From Aptenodytes patagonicus (lineage: Eukaryota > Chordata > Aves > Sphenisciformes > Spheniscidae), in the NCBI RefSeq assembly GCF_965638725.1, contig NC_134982.1:42336799-42400798 (forward strand): DNA of 64,000 nucleotides. Direction: 5' to 3'. Every line of letters begins with the position of its first letter. Positions within the stretch are counted from its first letter, which is position 1. The translations under genes were made by a program, and so were the position numbers. The notes beneath the pieces are model-generated. The model was given only the letters and a program-made list of their open reading frames with translations. It was not told where the DNA came from and ran no database searches. This document shows positions 22,859 through 36,137 of this stretch, in pieces.

Positions 22859-25800
22859 AAAAAAAGCTAGGAAGGAAACTAGCTTCTAAAGAATTAATTT
22901 GTCTGCTTTATTTTTTACATGTACAGCTGAGGGCAAATCCCATGGTTAGATAGGCATGTTTATCATTTGCAACAAGTGTATTTTAAGTTGCAGTTTTCCA
23001 TATATTTAATAATGACAATAACTAGCAGACTCTAAGCTAAAGCTGTATATTTTTAAGTGCAGCTAATGTTTCTGTGACTGAAGTTAAAACCAGAAGAATC
23101 ACCAGGTATATACATCTCATACATTTTTAAGACTATATAGCATGCAGTTCTATGGGTACAAGATGTGCAAGTAGAGATTTTTCCCTCTTACTAAGCCAAC
23201 TGGTACAATTGAAAAAATTAAATTTTACTTGTCCTGCCTGTGTCCATAGACCACCACAGCTACAGCACCATTTCCTTTTCTCTAGATCATCTTTTGGCTA
23301 CAGCATTAGAATGGCCATTAGTGCAAGGACTAAACTTGGCTTTCACATTTCAGGGATTCCTACTGATATTGTCATTGGCTTTGATTATCATGGATTGACA
23401 AGTTTCATCTGGGATTTAAGATTTGAACAGCCTCCAGGTCACAAATGTGATGGTTAAAAAAGAAAATCCCTTGAACCTTATTAACACCACAAAGTTTTAA
23501 TAAAAACTCACACAGCAAACGATATTTTCATCTGTTCAGTACTGAACTGAACTCACTATCAGAGGAGCAGACTGTGGCTATTTTTTATATGAGGTTCCTT
23601 ACACATAAAGGACCTTTAATATAGTTACTAAATTCTTGTGATCTGGAAAAGATATCACTTATCTCAAAGTAGTTTCAGAGGCAGGCATAGCATTCTTATT
23701 ATTATTGCAGGTATATCTGTGAAACTGAAAACACTTAACACTCTGTTACTCTGGTATGCAACTAAATGCAGTTTATTTTCAAACTGTTTAGGGTGTTTGG
23801 CACCTCTGTATCCAGTTATCTCTGCATTATCATCTCTAGGACAGTAAAGTTACCCATTGCTAGAGAAAGTGATGTAACACTTGTAATATTCTTATTTCTT
23901 CTTTATATGTTAGGTGTTTCCATTTAATATCCATTATATCCATTAATATTCCATTATATCAATAACCTCTTTGTATTTCACAGTTACTTTTCCAAAAATG
24001 AAATTAATCTTTACTAGGTTCAAATAAATACTTTTTTAATTGAGTTTATCTTTATGGGCAACTATTTTCATTCACAGTGATGAAAACAAAGATCATTACA
24101 AATTTAGGAGGGCCTAATTCTTCATGGATACTAACTTAGAAGCAAACAATACTATGGATTTGGGGCAAACCACCGGCCATTTTGCTTTAATAAACACACC
24201 AGGACTTCATTTATTCTTGCTTACACCAGCTAGCCAAACAGCCACCCAAATGAAATAGAAAGATGAGAATCAGGACCTGAGCAAAGACTGCAGAAGCTGA
24301 CTTACAAGAAATTAGCAATCACCGTATTTTCTTGCACCAGCTGAGGGGCCCTGGTGGCACAGGGTGGCAGGGGGCTCAAAGGCATAAGGTGCTGGCATTG
24401 CAGAGCAGTCCTCACAGGTTCCTGTTCAATACGAAGTCTCCAGGAAGCACAGGGCAGAAGTACAAGTGAGAACACAAAAAACCCCAAAAGAATGGTAACC
24501 CAAAACCCAAAGGAACAAATTTCCTTTAAAAATAAAAGGCTTAGATTAACTCCTTATGCTCCTATATGTCAGAGTACTTCCATGTACCGTTATCTCCCTG
24601 CTAAAGGTTATCTATCTGCTCAACCTGACAGGAATCATATAGTGTATTCCTGCTGTGAATACAGGGATAGAAAATGTGACACAGGGCCTGGGTTTGTATC
24701 AAGCTCTGAAGACACTGCATTTTCCTTCCCTAAAATTTTCTAGTCATGGACTGACTATGCATTGTGATTTCCTATTAGGTTATGTGTAAGTATATTAAAG
24801 GAGACACTGTGGTGGTTATTCACCATAGTAGTAGGCACTGTAAACACTTTCAGGCTTTGGTCATAATAAGTGTAGAATCTGTAGAATCAGAGATAAAATG
24901 TCCAGTACTCCAAAGTAAGGAGTGAGTTAAAATAAAAGTGAACCATGTTTAAAGGTATAATACCATGCAAAGATGCTGACAAGTCTGAGCTGCGCTGAAA
25001 AGATCATGGCCAGTTCAGTACTTGGCATGGATGTGGCAGCAATAAGGTAAAATGGTTATTAAAAGCTACAGTGCATATACAAAGTGAGTGTATTTCTACT
25101 GAGACAAGCTGTCTCATTTTGAAGAAGCCAGAAATTCAATGGAAAAGACGTGCAAATCTGTGCCAAAAAGGTATGCCACAATCAACAAGGTCTTCCTGCT
25201 TGGAGCCCTCAGATTCAGACCTGCCAGGAGCTTTTCATTATTGCTGCAGACAGCTTCACACAAAACATGAGTGTGAAAGCAGCAGCTGTTCCTTTCTGCA
25301 GACATGTGGGGAAACATGGTACCCATCAGCCAATAATATCATTTTTGTATGAAAGACATTATGTAGAAAACATAACAAAATTCTTCATTGAAATCATTTG
25401 TGCTCAAGAACTACCTGCGCTAGTTTTCTTCAAATAGAGGAATTCCCAAACAACCACCAGAAACTGAGACTTCTGTGGGCAGAAGAAGTGAAAGCATCTG
25501 ATGTTAAAGACAGCCATATAGTAAGTGATTCTTCACAAATTTGAATAAATATAAATCACATATAGATCCTAATTCTGATCTCCAGTATACTTACGAAAAC
25601 TAGGAGAAGGCCTCCCCAAGCCAGAGGAACTATATTTCATGAGGAAGTTCAATTTAAGAAGACGACACAAGTACAATGCTGTAAAACAGCTGGTGACCAT
25701 CAGGCCTGTTGAATTCAGACCACAAACTCATTAAGGCAGGAACTGCTTCTTTGTTTGTGGCCGGTGTCTTATTCCTTAATTGCCAGTGTTATTACCAAAC

Positions 25801-28800
25801 GAGAGTAGAATGGAAAGCTCTGATTTTTGCTAATTCGAAGCAGAGCTAGAACCGCATGAGTTTGTTAGAATTGGAAACTGAAGTTTGACATGCATAAATA
25901 ACAGAAACCCTATTACATCATGTCAAGCACTAGAGAGTCAGTCACGTTTGACTTTGCTATGGTTACACACTGTGTCCAATATCAACATTTTACACTATCT
26001 CCTGCTTTTAAAAAAAGAATTAGCCATTCATGTTTCTCAATGTACAGTTCAATGAAGATTCAAAACCTCTTGATGAAAATAGATGAGAAAAACACCAGTG
26101 TTGCAATAAACATACTTCTGAAATTGCTGGCACAGGCAGAATTAAGTAGTCAGCCTACTTCAGTCTGTCTCATAGTGATATATTTCCCTGGTTTTGTTTG
26201 GAATATCCTCCGAATATTATTAACTAAATCTTTCCACTGAGGGTTTCAGTGTGCCAAAACAACACATTGAATCTTGTAAATAGAAGATTAATGTAGTGAA
26301 AGGCCAGAGAATAATACAATATTAATACCTAGTTAATTTCTATTATAGACATAAGCAGGGAAAAGTAAAAAGACAAAATAAAACAGGATCAGACCTTGGT
26401 TTCAAAAAACTGCACTTAATGATTCAGCTATGCTCCCACTGAAGGAAGAAACAGGCTTTCTCTTGATATTAATGGAAACAGGCAAAGGACTTCAGTCACC
26501 TAGAGATGCTGCAAATTGAAAAGATGTGTATCCTTGAAGACTACATGGGAAACAGAGAGAATGTTACATTTTATTCTACTTTGTTCACTGCTATTTGACT
26601 CTAGAAATAGAAAGGTAGTCTCAATAGCACCAAAAAGCTTCAGTCAGCCACTAGAAAATCATGCTCTGAGCAGCATGGTTGGCAATTGTCTCCAAGAAAG
26701 ATCCAAAGGAGAGATAGGGAATAAATCCATAACGGTTATGCAAGGCATCTTACCTCAGCTCATCCTCAACATCACAGCAGAGGATAAAGATTTCTAGTTT
26801 CAGAACAGAAAAAAATCAGTATTTTTTAAATTAATTATTGTGTGACTAAGTTATTTTCTTTACCTCAGTGTGCATTTTTTCCTAAATAGGTTTGAGATTC
26901 AAATTTTCTAATATACCTTAAAAAAACCCATAGCACTAGATTAAAAATTCTCCTCCTTTCTCTTTCAACAGTATATAGATTCACATTCAGAGTATCACTT
27001 CAGTTGCAGGCAAAACAGCTGCTAGTTCACCCGGATGCAAACTTAAACCCAATTCTCTTTCCTATACACACTGTTTAAGTTTTCTTTGTGAGTGAAAGGT
27101 GCACACAAGAGGCAATGGGTCAAATTCTAGTCTCATCCAACCAGACATAAAAGACAGCAAACACCCATGAAATCAAGGCAGGCAGCATAACATGCAAAAG
27201 AAGCCAGGTCTTTTAGGCAGGAGCACTAACCCATCCGCAAAACAGCCTTGCACATTTTTGCCTTTGCCTTCCAATCAGTTTGTGTACAGCTGTGACAACC
27301 ATTTATCATTTCTGCCACTGCTTATCTTCAGGGCAACCGTTTATTGGTACAAAGAACCTCTGCCCTCCTCCACCTCCACCACTTGCCATTGTGGACCTCC
27401 AGCCACCCCACTGTATTCAACTGGGTCCTTGGCAAACTCCCCTCCCCCTTAGGAGTGGTGTCCCAAAGACTGAGTTTTGATTTGCATTTGACAAGCATTC
27501 CTGTGTTAAAAGAATTTACAGGGTGTTCACAACTGAGGGCAACTTGCACACAAACTAGTCATTTGGAGCCAGTGACTACGCCAGCTTCAGACATAGATTT
27601 AACGTTGTGGGTTTTACAAGCCTTTGAAGCTAACCCCAGAACAACTGTCAGCATTTATGGTGGTGATTTCTAACATGCCACTGGGGATTGCTTCATAATC
27701 AGAGAGAAAAGAAAAAGAACCACAGAAGTAAAAGTCCTGCCAGAAAAGAAGTAGACCAAATCAGACAGATGGTTAATATTAACTGAAAGGGCATCCAGAT
27801 TTGTGATTTTCTTTTTCCTTAACAGTGATATCAACAAAGAAGTTAAGACTCATAATATTTCTTTAATTAACTATTCAAACACTTAGTCTCCTTGTATTCC
27901 ATAGGTGACCTGTCAGCACCATCAGCTTTGTCTCCCGTACCAACAAGGCAAGTGGGGATAGGTGGAGACCTCACACTGTTCCAGAGACTTCTCCTTTTTA
28001 ACTAAGTAACCTTTTTTTGTCCACTAAGAACACAGGTAACCCATGTTCTCTGTCTTTGATAATTTTTCAGATGTGGAGTATTTTTAGGCATTTACCTTCT
28101 CTCAGAGGGTATGGATTATCTGTTCCTCTGTAATTTAAATACAGCTGCACAAGAAAAGGAGCAAAGGGATCCAGGCAGTAACTAGAACATCTGTTGCAGT
28201 ATTAAGAGAAACTGGTGAACTCTTTTGTCACAGAGTATATCTTGGGAGATAATAGCAAAAGGCCTATTTTTCTACTTCAGCTAAAAAGTGAAGAGACAAA
28301 GAGAAGGAGGATTCAGCTACGGACCTGACTGTCTCCTATAATTATGGTATAAAAATAGGAATGTTGTTCTCTCTGGCAGGCTGGAGACTGATCAAGGATG
28401 TTACCCCATCCACCTACTCAGGGTCAGACCAAGGCAGAGCTACGAGACCTACGTCTAAACTTAGCAAGACCTCTGCCACAGCAGTGATTGCGTCTGCAGT
28501 CCCTGGCACCTGCTTCAGGGAGAGAACCACAGCCTGGAGGTCAGCCTGGCAAGGCTTTCATCCAGCCTGCGTGGGGCCAGCAGCCTACGGAACAGCACGG
28601 CTGTGCCCACATTCCGTGGCCATTGGCCTGAGCCTGCTCCACGCTGTCCTTGTGGTCCTGATCATTATTGCTACTTTTTGGTGGCAAATCATACACAAAA
28701 CTAAAAGGCATAGTGCACACCCTGCCACTGCAGTGTTACTGAAACATCACACTAAGGATGTGTTTTTCCTGTCCTAGTGCAGGGTATAAAGGCATGCACT

Positions 28801-30147
28801 GACTTCCTGGGATTGCACGTGGTAAGAGAAGCTACATGTGGTGCAACGCGTATTTGTGCTGTCTGTTTGTAAAGATCTTGGGATTGAAATACCCTGCCTG
28901 CTCTGCCCAAGTTTCCCTTGACCCATCTCAGAGCAAACTAGCACATGTACATCCTGAATGATGAACCATAGGATAAGGTCCTTGCAGCAAAGCAGGCATT
29001 ACAATAAACTGTCAGAATATTTGCTCCCATAACACTCTCCAATGGTAGAGGAAATGATGTCAAAGAAGTTCATCTATGTGCTTTTGGTTCTCCCATACTA
29101 GTCCACTCTGTAACTACATGCCCAAGAGTTTTTTTTCTTCTTGATGCTCAAGTCTCCACTCAAAACCTAGAATTCGTGGCCATGAGGCTGTTATCTCCAG
29201 GGCTGGGAGCCAGTGTCTTTCTTCTTGGGTGGCTTCCACAGTTGGATACTATAATCAGGATCAATTATGGATTTATTTCCTACAAAGAACAGCCACTTCT
29301 CACGGTTTACTTGGTCTCTTGGGTCGGTGCATAGGACAATTCAGATTCCTGTGTCCCAGACAGAAAATAAATTCTTGCAAAAGAAATAGGAGAAGGTTTA
29401 GCAGACAGGATTTCTTGGAAATAATTCTTCCTACATATAGTAGGCCACCATGTGGGCAAAATGTGTCATTGGGAAGTTATTACTAGGTCATGAGAAACCC
29501 TCTGAAAATCTTAGAGCAATCTATGTGAAAATCTTTTGAAACATCTGAAGATAACATTTAAACATCAGACAAAAGAAGTACATAGATGAACCAAAGAAGA
29601 AAGAGAGAGCAAACCCTAGCTTTTTCACACATGAAGCTTCGTCTGTGCAGCAAATGGAGATTCAGGCTCCTACCATCCAAACCAGTGGAGCATCCCAGAA
29701 GATGCAGCTTCATAAAATACCACTTTGCTAGAGTCACACAGTCTTCTCTATGGAACAGCCCCATGTGACCATCAAGTGCCTGGGAGTATAGAGCTGCCAG
29801 TGCTCCAGCCTCAGCTGGGCAGGGGGATGTGCTGCAGGCCCATGGCCCACCAGATGGAGGAGTTCCTCCTGCTGAGTTTCCTCAACAAAACCTGAATTAT
29901 CAACGTGCACCAAAAGAACAGGTCCATGCTGAACGGTCCTTGGCTGTAAGCACACCTCACCCACACAAACAATTGCTCCAGCAAAACAAAGGTAGCCAGG
30001 CTACAACACTTCTTTTTTCCTACTCAGATGCACATGTCAATAGTTCTACTCTATTTTATGTGCCATGAAGGGTACAATCCCAGTATAATCGCAGTATGCC
30101 TGCCTGCTGCTTATGCTGTAGTGAAGCCTGCTCCCATGCAAGAGCCC
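22859..30147. other. Unique AT-rich intergenic DNA
   Basis: No assigned gene or element over 7 kb. Notable open frames on the plus strand are 24354-24743 (129 codons), 27344-27673 (109 codons) and 28361-28777 (138 codons, see separate entry). None has a family signature. Confidence 0.5.
28361..28777 (+). other. Orphan 138-codon open frame with a predicted membrane segment
   Basis: The frame starts at ATG 28361, next to an acceptor-like CTCTCTGGCAG at 28369-28379, and ends at TAG 28777. Residues of about 88-110 form a strongly hydrophobic run (SVAIGLSLLHAVLVVLIII) followed by a basic stop-transfer sequence (HKTKRH). The upstream part is rich in Ser/Thr/Ala with few cysteines. The region is more GC-rich than its flanks. 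I do not recognise it. It could be a decayed gene or exon, or a chance frame. It is listed only because of the membrane-like pattern. Confidence 0.2.
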
Positions 30148-30410
30148 ATGGCTTTAAACTAAAGAGGGGTAGATTTAGACTAGATATAAGGAAGAAATTT
30201 TTTATGCTGAGGGTGGTGAAGCACTGGAACAGGTTGCCCAGGGAGGTGGTGGATGCCCCATCCCTGGAAACATTCCAGGTCAGGTTGGACGGGGCTCTGA
30301 GCAACCTGATCTAGTTGAAGATGTCCCTGCCCAGGGCAGGGGGGTTGGACTAGATGACCTTTAGAGGTCCCTTCCAACCCAAACTATTCTATGATTCTAT
30401 GATTCTATAA
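30148..30410 (+). mobile_element. CR1 LINE 3' end, sense
   Basis: From 'ggctttaaactaaagagg' through 'tggaacaggttgcccagggagg' to the tail of three octamers (attctatg attctatg attctata). It is 5'-truncated inside the last codons of ORF2. It closely resembles the 3' end of the nearly full-length copy ending at 52970, so it is of the same subfamily. Confidence 0.95.
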
Positions 30411-33185
30411 ACTTTGTGTGCATAGAGCAGCAGGAAAAGGTGTGTCTCCTCAGCTAGCCCCTCAAGAGAAACATCAGGGCCCTGCTGAGTCAGCAGTCAG
30501 GATAATCACCAGGAGAGATATTCCAGCCTTATCATACTAATTGATGCAGCTGTTAAGAATATCAGATATCAGTATTTTGAAAGTTTTATTTGTCCCTATT
30601 GCCAGATGTCAAAGTAATTATTAACATAGATGCTAGTGGTATTGGAGATGCCTGCAGTGAGGTTATGGTGACCCATAATAAAAGTTTCGGTTCACATTCA
30701 TGTGATCTGGGACTTCAGATAAGTCCTATGAGCAGATAATTCATACATTTAGTAAGTGTTTATTTGTTTCTAATTGTGCTTGAAGCGCCAGCTAACATAT
30801 CTGCAAGACTTGAAAAGGTCAGACATGACCCAGTAAACCATCAGAACAATGAAGAGACCTTTACAGACATACCACACTTCAAGCTGAAGAAACATTTTTA
30901 AGGCTTGCTCCTTTGTTATAGTTTTCCCAGCAAATTAAAAATTATTCTTCAGTTGTTCTAAAAATAGTTTACTGAAGTAACAACCACTTTCCTTCAACTC
31001 CTCTTGAATTAGGGGGAAAAGCAATGGGGAAACACAAAGAAGGGGGTAAATCTTTCACTATTGATATGTTTTGGTCTGCACCTTTTGCACTGTATAACAC
31101 AAATGTGGCTTAATAACTCTAGCATATCCCTTTGAGAGAAAAGCTTTCATTTTTAAAGCACAATTCTTTCTAGAGTAAAAAGTAACTGATAGTAGGATTG
31201 GGATTTGCTATCCCCAAGATGCCCAGAATGAACAAACTCAGTTTACAAAGAAAAAACGTGTTTTGCTACCTACCCACCTCATACACCTGTGTGGGTTCTC
31301 TGTTTTGTGTGCCGTTGCCACAGATATTTTAATTTCAATTGTTGGTGAAATGTGAAACATGAAACAGGAAGAGTCCAGTAGAACAGAACAGAGTGAGGAG
31401 AATGGACACAGAGGTGGCTTTGAGACCTTCTCTCTGGCTACACCTCTTCCGGAAGAGCTGTTCCTGCATGGGCTGTCAGCGTAACCAGGACTCAGGGATG
31501 TCCAGGGATAAAAGTCCTTCTCTGTTAGCTGCGAAGAATAAGGAACAGAGTAGGAGACACAATAACAGTTCTAGTTTGAAACATGTTTTGTGTCTTCTTA
31601 GCTATTTCCCAGTTTAACAGAGATTGTTCCAACTGCTCATGTTCATTAGCATGAGAGAGCAAAATAAATGTTAAACCAGATTATGAGTACTTGTTTCTAC
31701 AGTTTAAATAAATAACCTGTCTTATTTTCAGTGTTTATTTTTAGTGAAAACTACAGCTAGGATGAGTATTTATTTGTAACATTTTTTCCAGTCTTCTAAC
31801 TTTAAAAAAAGTCATAGAAAAATACGTAACATGTAGGCCTAAAATGAGAATTTGGCCCTGCTTCTTTATCCAAATGTAGAACTTGTCCTCCATATGAGAA
31901 CAGCTTGGATAAAACAGTAATTTCTTAAAAGTGTTGTCATCACTTGTGTATAGGAAGAGACAGAGCTAAATTTGAGTTAAAGAAAGCTTATAATTTTAGC
32001 AATACAATTCCTTTTTGCACTTTGTTGGTCCCATTTAAAAATTCTCCTTTCAAACTCCTCCAGTTTGAATAACTATGTTCTTTGGACTTTTTTGGAGCTG
32101 AAACAAAGATTGTTTGATTTTATTCTGAAGCCACTGAAAACTTACAGACAACTGTAAGCTTTCTCCCATGTTTTTCCTTTTAAACCTCTGCAAGTTTTTT
32201 CTGGTGGGGAAAAAGGAGAAAAGTAAAAAGAGTTAGTGGGATCAGCAGACATGCTGAAAATTTAAAATAGTGACAATGGTAAACTGAAATTTTAAATGGA
32301 AAAAAAAAGAGAGATTAAGTGTCCAAATGATAGTTGAAATTAATTTTACTTTTGAAATTTCCCCATCACCAAAATGAAAAATCAAGTCACAATCATTATT
32401 TTCTCATGGAAAAAACCGAAGTCAACAACACCATACTTTTCTGAGGTGTACTGGAGAAAGAAGCAAGCATAGTTAGAGCGTTGTGTACCTATTATGAAAT
32501 GCCTCAAGGTCTGTGAGGACCACACCAGAGCCAATGCATATAAGAGACAACGCCTACAAACACTGATTTTGTTAGTACAGCAAACCACTTGGATACATAT
32601 CACAATCTGAGAGGTAGCTTCTTCTTTTTTAGGCTGTGTGAGGCTTAACATGGCTATCATCAGATGCTTGGGCTTGTACATGCCCAAGGTAGCCCAGAAC
32701 AGGATGTACCACAACAAACTAAAGAAACCCTAACTTTGAATTGTGCTGCTATGAACAACTGCAAAAAATTGTACTGTCTCTTTCTTAAGAATATATATAC
32801 CTTTCAGCAGGTCATGTTCTTATGCTGCTCCAGTGAAGCAAGAGGCATAATCTAAGAACAGCCTGCTGTGCCCCTGGTTTTATCCATCAAATTCATATGG
32901 CATCTGCTGGCTGACACAGAATTCTACTAATTCTACTTCTAATTCTACTAATTTTGCACAGATTTTCAATTCCGGTGGCAGACCTTGACTTCTGGACAGG
33001 TAGAGTAGAGTAGAAGACATGGATCTGAACAATCCATACGTGGGTCTCTCTCACATTCATAAGTATCTTGTTACTGGCTTCGCATTCTCTATTCATCACC
33101 ACTATGTTGCTAAGCATAAGCATACCGCAAAAGGTATGATTCCAGGACGCGACTTCAGCTGTCAGTTGCCTTTCCAGTTTAGTAC
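30411..33185. other. Unique AT-rich intergenic DNA
   Basis: Nothing recognised. At 32921-32956 there is a short cluster of AATTCTACT-like units. Confidence 0.5.
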
Positions 33186-33245
33186 CATAGAATCATAGAA
33201 TCATTTAGGTTGGAAAAGACCTTTAAGATCAACAAGTCATCATTA
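33186..33245 (-). mobile_element. CR1 LINE 3' tail fragment, antisense
   Basis: catagaat-catagaat followed by 'catttaggttggaaaagacctttaagatca' is the terminal 3' UTR of CR1 in antisense. Only about 60 bp survive. Confidence 0.85.
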
Positions 33246-34625
33246 TCATTTTGTGCCTTGTTAGTCAAACTACAGAGGACAGGACTAGCCAGTACATGAC
33301 TAAACCCTAGAAAAATGTGCTCTTTGAGAACTGAAATAATTTATAAAAACATCAGATCCCAAGGGATATAGAGCTAAGAATATGTGGCTACCTTCTAATG
33401 CCCTTGGATGAGGCTTTGAGAAATGAATTGCTACTACAGCAAAAAAATAATCTTTGCCCTGACACAAAAACACTCTAAAATCTGCTGGATAAAAAAAGTT
33501 TACATAAAGGTGTTTCTATAACAGTAAATGTACACAAGCAAAATGTGTAAGTGTGATTTCTCCTTTTTAGGAGACAATTCCTCAAAGAAAGAAGACCTGG
33601 CAATTTTCTTGCAGATGAGAATACCCATCAGGACTTCTCTTCAAGTAACCATGATGCAGGAGTTGGGTGTCACTGCCACAGGTTATCCTGTGTTCCTCCC
33701 TCTCATTTCACTCCTAAATGGATTTCAGGTGCAGCATTATGTTTCAGATATGATTACATGATTGTAATACTCCAGTTCGGACAAAAGAGTCAAGCTACTT
33801 GTGCTTTTTCAGCATTTCACTTAGCATTCTCCTAGCTTTAATATAAATTTTAATGCCACATGTTGCTCTCTGGGACTGGAACTGCAGCAAAGCATTAACT
33901 GTAAAACTTAGTGGATATTGCAAATAACATCAGACTTGGTAATGCTCAGAGAGCAAGAGCCAAAGACCACAAATTTTCCTAGGAAAATAGGAAAGGACAA
34001 AAAGGTCTTTGATTCTATATTCCCCAGCACCACTCCACATTTACTTCATTTCCTTCTACCCAATTAGTGGGGGAACAGCTCATAGAAATCCTCAAACCCC
34101 CATTCTGGCTTCAGAAAAGTTAAAAGATCAAGCTGGGCCTTCATCCCCATTCCAGAACAGGGAAAAAAAGACAAGAAGCCCCGAGACAAACTGCTGGAGA
34201 CCAGAGGATTCCTCTTCAGCCAGCCCTGAATTCACAGGAGTAAACCAATTTGCCAGCTCTTTGTCTGTAGGAAAGAAGGAGGAGAAAGACTGGCTTAAGG
34301 CTTCCTGGCAATGTAGCCACAAGTGAATCAACAACCCCAAAGTTTTAAGAGAAAGTGTTGCAGCTAAAATTCCCCTAATCGCAACGAAATGGAAGAGAAG
34401 TGATGGGAACCCTAGCAAATCTTCAGTCCTCTTTGCCACCCTATTCTGTCCCTTTTCTCAGCTAAAAAGTAAGATTTTCTCACCTAGGAGTAGGGACAAA
34501 GGTAGCTACAGGTTCAGATAGGGCCTGATGCAGACATTCCAAGATTTTGCTACTGAATGAAGCCTAAGGCACGTCAGGAAAGATGCTTTGTTACCACAGG
34601 GATTTCACAGCGGTCACAAGCTCAT
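33246..34625. other. Unique AT-rich intergenic DNA
   Basis: An acceptor-like sequence (TTTCTCCTTTTTAG at about 33571) is followed by sequence open in more than one plus-strand frame, one of which continues to about 33834. No family is recognised. Confidence 0.4.
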
Positions 34626-34965
34626 AGGAAATTCAGTTCGGAAGGAGCCACAGGAGGTCTCTAGTCCAACCTCCTGCCCAGAGCAAGGCCACTTCATAGC
34701 TCAGATCAGGTTGCTCGGGGCTTTATCCAGTTGGGGCTTGAGAGCCTTCGATGATGGAGATGGCACAGCCTCTCTGTGTCCCGGCTCCACTGCTGCACTG
34801 TCCTCACAGGGAAAAAGTTTCTCCTTGTGACCAGCCTGAGCCTTTTTTGTTTCAGCTTGTGCCCACTGCCTCTCATCCTCCCACCATGCAGAGCTGTGAA
34901 GAGCCTGGCTCCATCTCTTTAATCACCTTCCTGTAGGTGCAGGTGGATGCTCTTGTTAGGTCACT
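34626..34965 (-). mobile_element. CR1 LINE 3' portion, antisense
   Basis: The plus strand shows 'ggaaattcagttcggaagg', 'cacaggaggtctctagtcc', then 'tgatggagatggcacagcctctctg', 'gtttcagcttgtgcccactgcc' and 'tgaagagcctggctcc'. It is diverged and truncated. Confidence 0.85.
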
Positions 34966-36052
34966 CACAAAAGGAAAAGTTGCAAAACCTAACTAACAGA
35001 AGGCTGGATTACTGCTTTAATGTGGTTGTCAAGTAGCAATGGGATTAAGTTCAATTTAAATCTAAAGTTGGGGAAATTCATGTTCTCCCAAGGCTGTTTA
35101 TTGGAAAAAAGATATACCAAGATGTAGTTTTAGAGGCAGGTGGACTGAGAGTTACATACTCCTCTTAAAACTGTGTTAGTATTTGTTGTGGAGAGTTGGT
35201 ATACTACCATTATGGGCTAACTCTATTCCACCAGTCAGCCAATGAATACAGCCAAAGCACTGAAACTGCAATGAGAATAGGAGCCTTTCTCCAGCAAATA
35301 CAAGATCAATGTAACTTGAATGCTGATTAGAACAGACAGTTTAAATTATTCTGATACTATTTTCCTGCAGTCCTGGCAAAGGTCTATTCCCTGGAATTTA
35401 CCAGTGCATTTTTTTTTTTTTTTCCAGCTTGGGATTGTCTTTAATTGCTGTGAGCTTAAGCACAGCAGTTTCAAACATTTGTTGAAGTGACAGAAGTGAC
35501 TGTCTCCATGAAAAATATCACACTTCAGTCCTCAAATGTCAGATCTGAAACCGAGACACAGAGAATCGGAGCTCCTTGTGTTCAGAGGCAAGCAAGGACA
35601 ATGACAAAAGCCTGACATCACAGGTGCATTGAGGAAGGAAATGCAACATCTAAAGGGTGAAGTGGGAGATCCCAGGTTACAAGCTAGGATGTACAATGTC
35701 CTGAGTAGGTGAGAGAGGAGCACCTCTCCTGGACAGTAGGAACCCAAACCACGACATAGCCTGGCGGCTGAGTTTTGCACTAACCAGCAAAAAAAACTTT
35801 TCAAGACTACCCCATGTGGGCAGGGTAACATTTTCCATTTGTCTGCTTAAGTTCATTAGACCCTTAGGTACTGTAAGCCTTATTTCAGGTAGCTGCAGGG
35901 CTAAAGACACTCTCACAGATTTCCTGGACAGATCACAAGGTCCTGAAGTGCACCATGAAATACAATGCGTTCACTAAATTACTTGCTTTGATTGCCTTAA
36001 GAATGTTTATAATTTTGTGACTATTAAACTGAGTGACAGCTGAATGGTCTTT
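34966..36052. other. Unique intergenic DNA
   Basis: There is a T15 tract at 35409-35423, followed directly by CCAG. No gene is recognised. Confidence 0.5.
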
Positions 36053-36137
36053 AGAATAGAATAGAATAGAATAGAATAGAATAGAATAGAATAGAATAGA
36101 ATAGAATAGAATAGAATAGAATAGAATAGAATAGAAT
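36053..36137. repeat. (AGAAT)17 microsatellite at a CR1 3' end
   Basis: Seventeen perfect AGAAT units (85 bp) are directly joined to the 3' end of the antisense CR1 that follows. On the CR1 sense strand they read ATTCT, the first five bases of the CR1 tail octamer ATTCTATG. The array therefore looks like an expansion of the tail. Confidence 0.95.

Noticed and set aside
33572..33834. Possible exon after TTTCTCCTTTTTAG, open in more than one plus-strand frame
   Set aside because: No clear frame choice, and the donor (CAA|GTAACC) is weak; kept only as a possible upstream exon to test for the plus-strand gene.
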